Below, one piece after another: positions 62,613 through 64,000 of a DNA stretch of 64,000 nt; the stretch's first letter is position 1; every line of letters begins with the position of its first letter. Position numbers and translations under genes: made by a program. The DNA is from Nitratireductor pacificus pht-3B (lineage in GTDB: Bacteria; Pseudomonadota; Alphaproteobacteria; Rhizobiales; Rhizobiaceae), in NCBI RefSeq assembly GCF_000300335.1, contig NZ_AMRM01000001.1:186001-250000 (forward strand). The letters run 5' to 3'. Under the pieces are notes generated by a model. It ran no database searches. It had not been told where the DNA came from and was given only the letters and a program-made list of their open reading frames with translations.

Positions 62613-62647
62613 GGCGGAAAATGCGAAGCGCGCGGCGGAAAATGCGA
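62613..62647. repeat. Two 14-bp direct repeats, 21 bp apart
   Basis: GGCGGAAAATGCGA occurs at 62613-62626 and exactly again at 62634-62647, with a 21-base period (two helical turns). Position upstream of the 46-residue gene (minus strand) suggests a regulatory role. Confidence 0.6.
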
Positions 62648-62742
62648 CATCCGGGGTGCAGAAAACCCCCGAACCGGCTCCGGCGCTAGGTCCGGAGCCG
62701 CATTCTGCGCGGTGCCGCTCTATGGTTTCGAGGATCATGGCG

Positions 62743-62871
62743 CTAGCGTCGATCCTTGTCTGGGCCGACATCCCGCCGGGAAGGCGGGCGCCCGAACCTC
62801 GCATGATCCAGCATCGTGTCATACTCGACGAGGAACGCCTTGAACGCGCTCCAGGCTCTTGCTGCATACAT
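62743..62871 (-). CDS. Small protein, 42 residues, unknown function
   Basis: Begins MYAARAWSAFKAFLVEYDTMLDHARFGRPPSRRDVG and ends DKDRR. GAAGGAGG lies six bases before ATG 62871, so translation is credible. A longer in-frame ORF upstream (to 62982) lacks such a site. Its amphipathic N-terminal helix resembles small DUF1127-neighbourhood proteins, but I do not recognise a family. Confidence 0.55.
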   Translation of the reverse strand: MYAARAWSAFKAFLVEYDTMLDHARFGRPPSRRDVGPDKDRR

Positions 62872-62915
62872 TGTCCAGCCTCCTTCTGCCGGCCGCCGTG
62901 GATCGGTATAGCGGG

Positions 62916-63098
62916 TCATGAGCGGGCGATGCCCTGGTGATCGAAATCCTCGGACTGCATCATTCTGTACTGGTTCGGCCATCCGATATCCTTGCGGATT
63001 TCTGCCGGCAGGCTGCCGATGAGGCGTTCCGTGCGGTGCCGATTGAGCGTGTGCCGATAGCGGCGGAAATAGCGATTTATGCGGGTAAAGGCCGTCAT
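62916..63098 (-). CDS. DUF1127 domain-containing small protein
   Basis: This 60-residue protein has the DUF1127/YjiS-like core YRHTLNRHRTERLIGSLPAEIRKDIGWPNQ. Arg-rich small proteins of this type are linked to phosphate, carbon or RNA metabolism in Agrobacterium, and several belong to the VtlR/LsrB regulon in Hyphomicrobiales. ATG 63098 has AAGGAGAAG upstream. It is divergent from the LsrB/VtlR-like gene with a LysR-type palindrome between them. Confidence 0.88.
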   Translation of the reverse strand: MTAFTRINRYFRRYRHTLNRHRTERLIGSLPAEIRKDIGWPNQYRMMQSEDFDHQGIARS

Positions 63099-63199
63099 TG
63101 CTCTTCTCCTTGCTGCTGCGTTGTTCATCGGTTTCGACTTGCGAGCTTGACTATGGCGCAATCGTCATGTTCAATCAAACGCAATAGAATGATCCTTTC

Positions 63200-63216
63200 A
63201 TTCAATGATATTGAAT
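63200..63216. promoter_or_regulatory. LysR-type operator palindrome ATTCAAT-GAT-ATTGAAT
   Basis: Perfect 7-bp inverted repeat with a three-base centre, which fits the T-N11-A LysR box. It lies 13 bases before the LysR start codon and about 100 bases from the divergent DUF1127 start. This is the usual position for autoregulation and activation of a divergent target. Confidence 0.65.
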
Positions 63217-63229
63217 CTAGGAGGCAATC

Positions 63230-64000
63230 TTGAACGCACCGCTCAACCACCCGGTCCCCCTGCTGGAACTGGACGTCTTACGCACCTTCGTGGCCATCGC
63301 CGAGACGGGCAGTTTCACGGCGGCCGCCAACGCAGTCTTCCGCACGCCTTCCGCCGTTTCCATGCAGATCAAGAAGCTGGAGGACCTGCTCGGGTGCTCT
63401 GTCTTCTCGCGCGATGCGCGTTCCGTGTCGCTGACGGCCGACGGCGAACTGCTGCTGAGCTATGCGCGCCGGTTGCTGGCGCTCAACCGCGAGGCGGTGT
63501 CGAAGTTCATCATGCCCGACATCAGCGGCATCGTGCGGCTGGGGTCGCCCGACGATTTCGGCGAGCGCGTCCTGCCGAGCGTGCTGAAGCGTTTCGCGCA
63601 GACACATCCTTCCATCGCGGTTGATGTGGTAATCGACCAGAGCGCCAATCTGCGCAAGCGGATGGCGAACCGGCAGCTCGACCTGACGCTTCTGACCTGC
63701 TCGGACGGCATCGTCGACGCCGGCGTCCAGGTGGTGTTCACCGAGCCGATCGTCTGGGCGGGCGCCCGGGGCGGCTGCGCGCATCTTCGCGAACCCCTGC
63801 CGGTTTCCCTGTGGGAGGAAGGATGCGCCTGGCGCGCGAGCGCGCTGGACGCCATGTCGCGGCATGGGCGCGAATACCGCATCGCCTATATGAGCGCGCA
63901 CACCGCCGGCCAACGGGCGGCCATCCTGTCCGATCTCGCCATCGCGCCGCTGCCGAAATCCTTCCTGCGCGAGGATCTGGTGGAGCTGGGGCCGAAGGAC
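63230..64000 (+). CDS. LysR family transcriptional regulator, LsrB/VtlR-like (3' truncated by window edge)
   Basis: The first 257 residues are visible; the frame is open to the right edge. The start is TTG 63230, with AGGAGG seven bases before it. The N-terminal winged helix is LLELDVLRTFVAIAETGSF, then AVFRTPSAVSMQIKKLEDLLG and FSRDARSVSLTADGELLL. The effector domain starts SGIVRLGSPDDFGERVLPSVLKRFAQTHP. This sequence is close to the LsrB/VtlR group of Hyphomicrobiales, which controls small proteins, AbcR small RNAs and envelope genes. Divergence from a DUF1127 gene supports this. Confidence 0.85.
   Translation, partial: MNAPLNHPVPLLELDVLRTFVAIAETGSFTAAANAVFRTPSAVSMQIKKLEDLLGCSVFSRDARSVSLTADGELLLSYARRLLALNREAVSKFIMPDISGIVRLGSPDDFGERVLPSVLKRFAQTHPSIAVDVVIDQSANLRKRMANRQLDLTLLTCSDGIVDAGVQVVFTEPIVWAGARGGCAHLREPLPVSLWEEGCAWRASALDAMSRHGREYRIAYMSAHTAGQRAAILSDLAIAPLPKSFLREDLVELGPKD

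Overview
The window is high-GC chromosomal DNA from an aerobic alphaproteobacterium, most likely Hyphomicrobiales (Rhizobiales). This rests on an LsrB/VtlR-like LysR gene divergent from a DUF1127 gene, a soxBDAG sarcosine oxidase operon, tamAB, HutC- and Lrp-type regulators, and intergenic mosaic palindromic repeats of the kind known from rhizobia. The genus cannot be fixed from this sequence alone. I see no rRNA, tRNA, CRISPR array, transposase, phage gene or replication origin.

Region 1 (1-26,760) is the most distinctive part. It holds the end of a branched-chain-amino-acid-type ABC importer (livM-livG-livF), a complete coenzyme F420 operon (npdG-cofE-cofD-cofC-fbiC), and a five-gene operon: a fold-type II PLP enzyme, a two-subunit CoA-transferase, an F420-dependent luciferase-like (LLM) oxidoreductase and an M20 metallohydrolase. 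These are followed by a three-gene proton-translocating transhydrogenase (pntAA-pntAB-pntB), a three-subunit molybdenum hydroxylase whose Fe-S subunit is fused to a CoxG-like domain, and a GntR/HutC regulator. A diaminopropionate ammonia-lyase gene divergent from an Lrp gene, a periplasmic binding protein and a Pcm-like methyltransferase close the region. Five intergenic regions here carry the same 24-bp palindromic operator (TATCATACTA, four bases, TAGTATGATA). It lies upstream of the F420 operon, the PLP/CoA-transferase/LLM operon, the pnt operon, the molybdenum hydroxylase operon and the binding-protein gene. I read this as one regulon in which the proton gradient drives NADPH formation (Pnt), NpdG passes the electrons to F420, and F420H2 feeds a reductive, hydroxylating and hydrolysing catabolic route for an imported nitrogen-containing, probably aromatic or heterocyclic, acid. 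The substrate is not determined.

Region 2 (26,761-40,486) is mostly housekeeping: tamB and tamA on the minus strand, a thiolase and a FadJ-type beta-oxidation protein, a small DUF3008 protein, a class I aminotransferase, a nitroreductase and a secreted EF-hand protein.

Region 3 (40,601-48,772) has the heterotetrameric sarcosine oxidase genes (soxB-soxD-soxA-soxG, minus strand), a large DUF3772/MscS channel and a small secreted protein. A dimethylglycine/sarcosine dehydrogenase-like gene (57,080-59,599) and a GlxA/GbdR-type regulator (61,165-62,163) suggest that N-methylated glycine catabolism continues to the right.

Region 4 (48,992-56,807) looks like a polyprenyl-phosphate-sugar locus: a HAD-UbiA fusion, a DprE1-like oxidase, an ArnE/SMR-like small transporter, an extended SDR, a class III aminotransferase and a divergent GT-C-like membrane protein. 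This resembles decaprenyl-phospho-arabinose formation in mycobacteria and the noe genes of Azorhizobium.

Region 5 (59,702-64,000) carries a DUF1194 protein, an AHSA1/SRPBCC protein, the GlxA-type regulator, three very small minus-strand genes (one DUF1127) and the start of an LsrB/VtlR-like LysR gene cut by the right edge.
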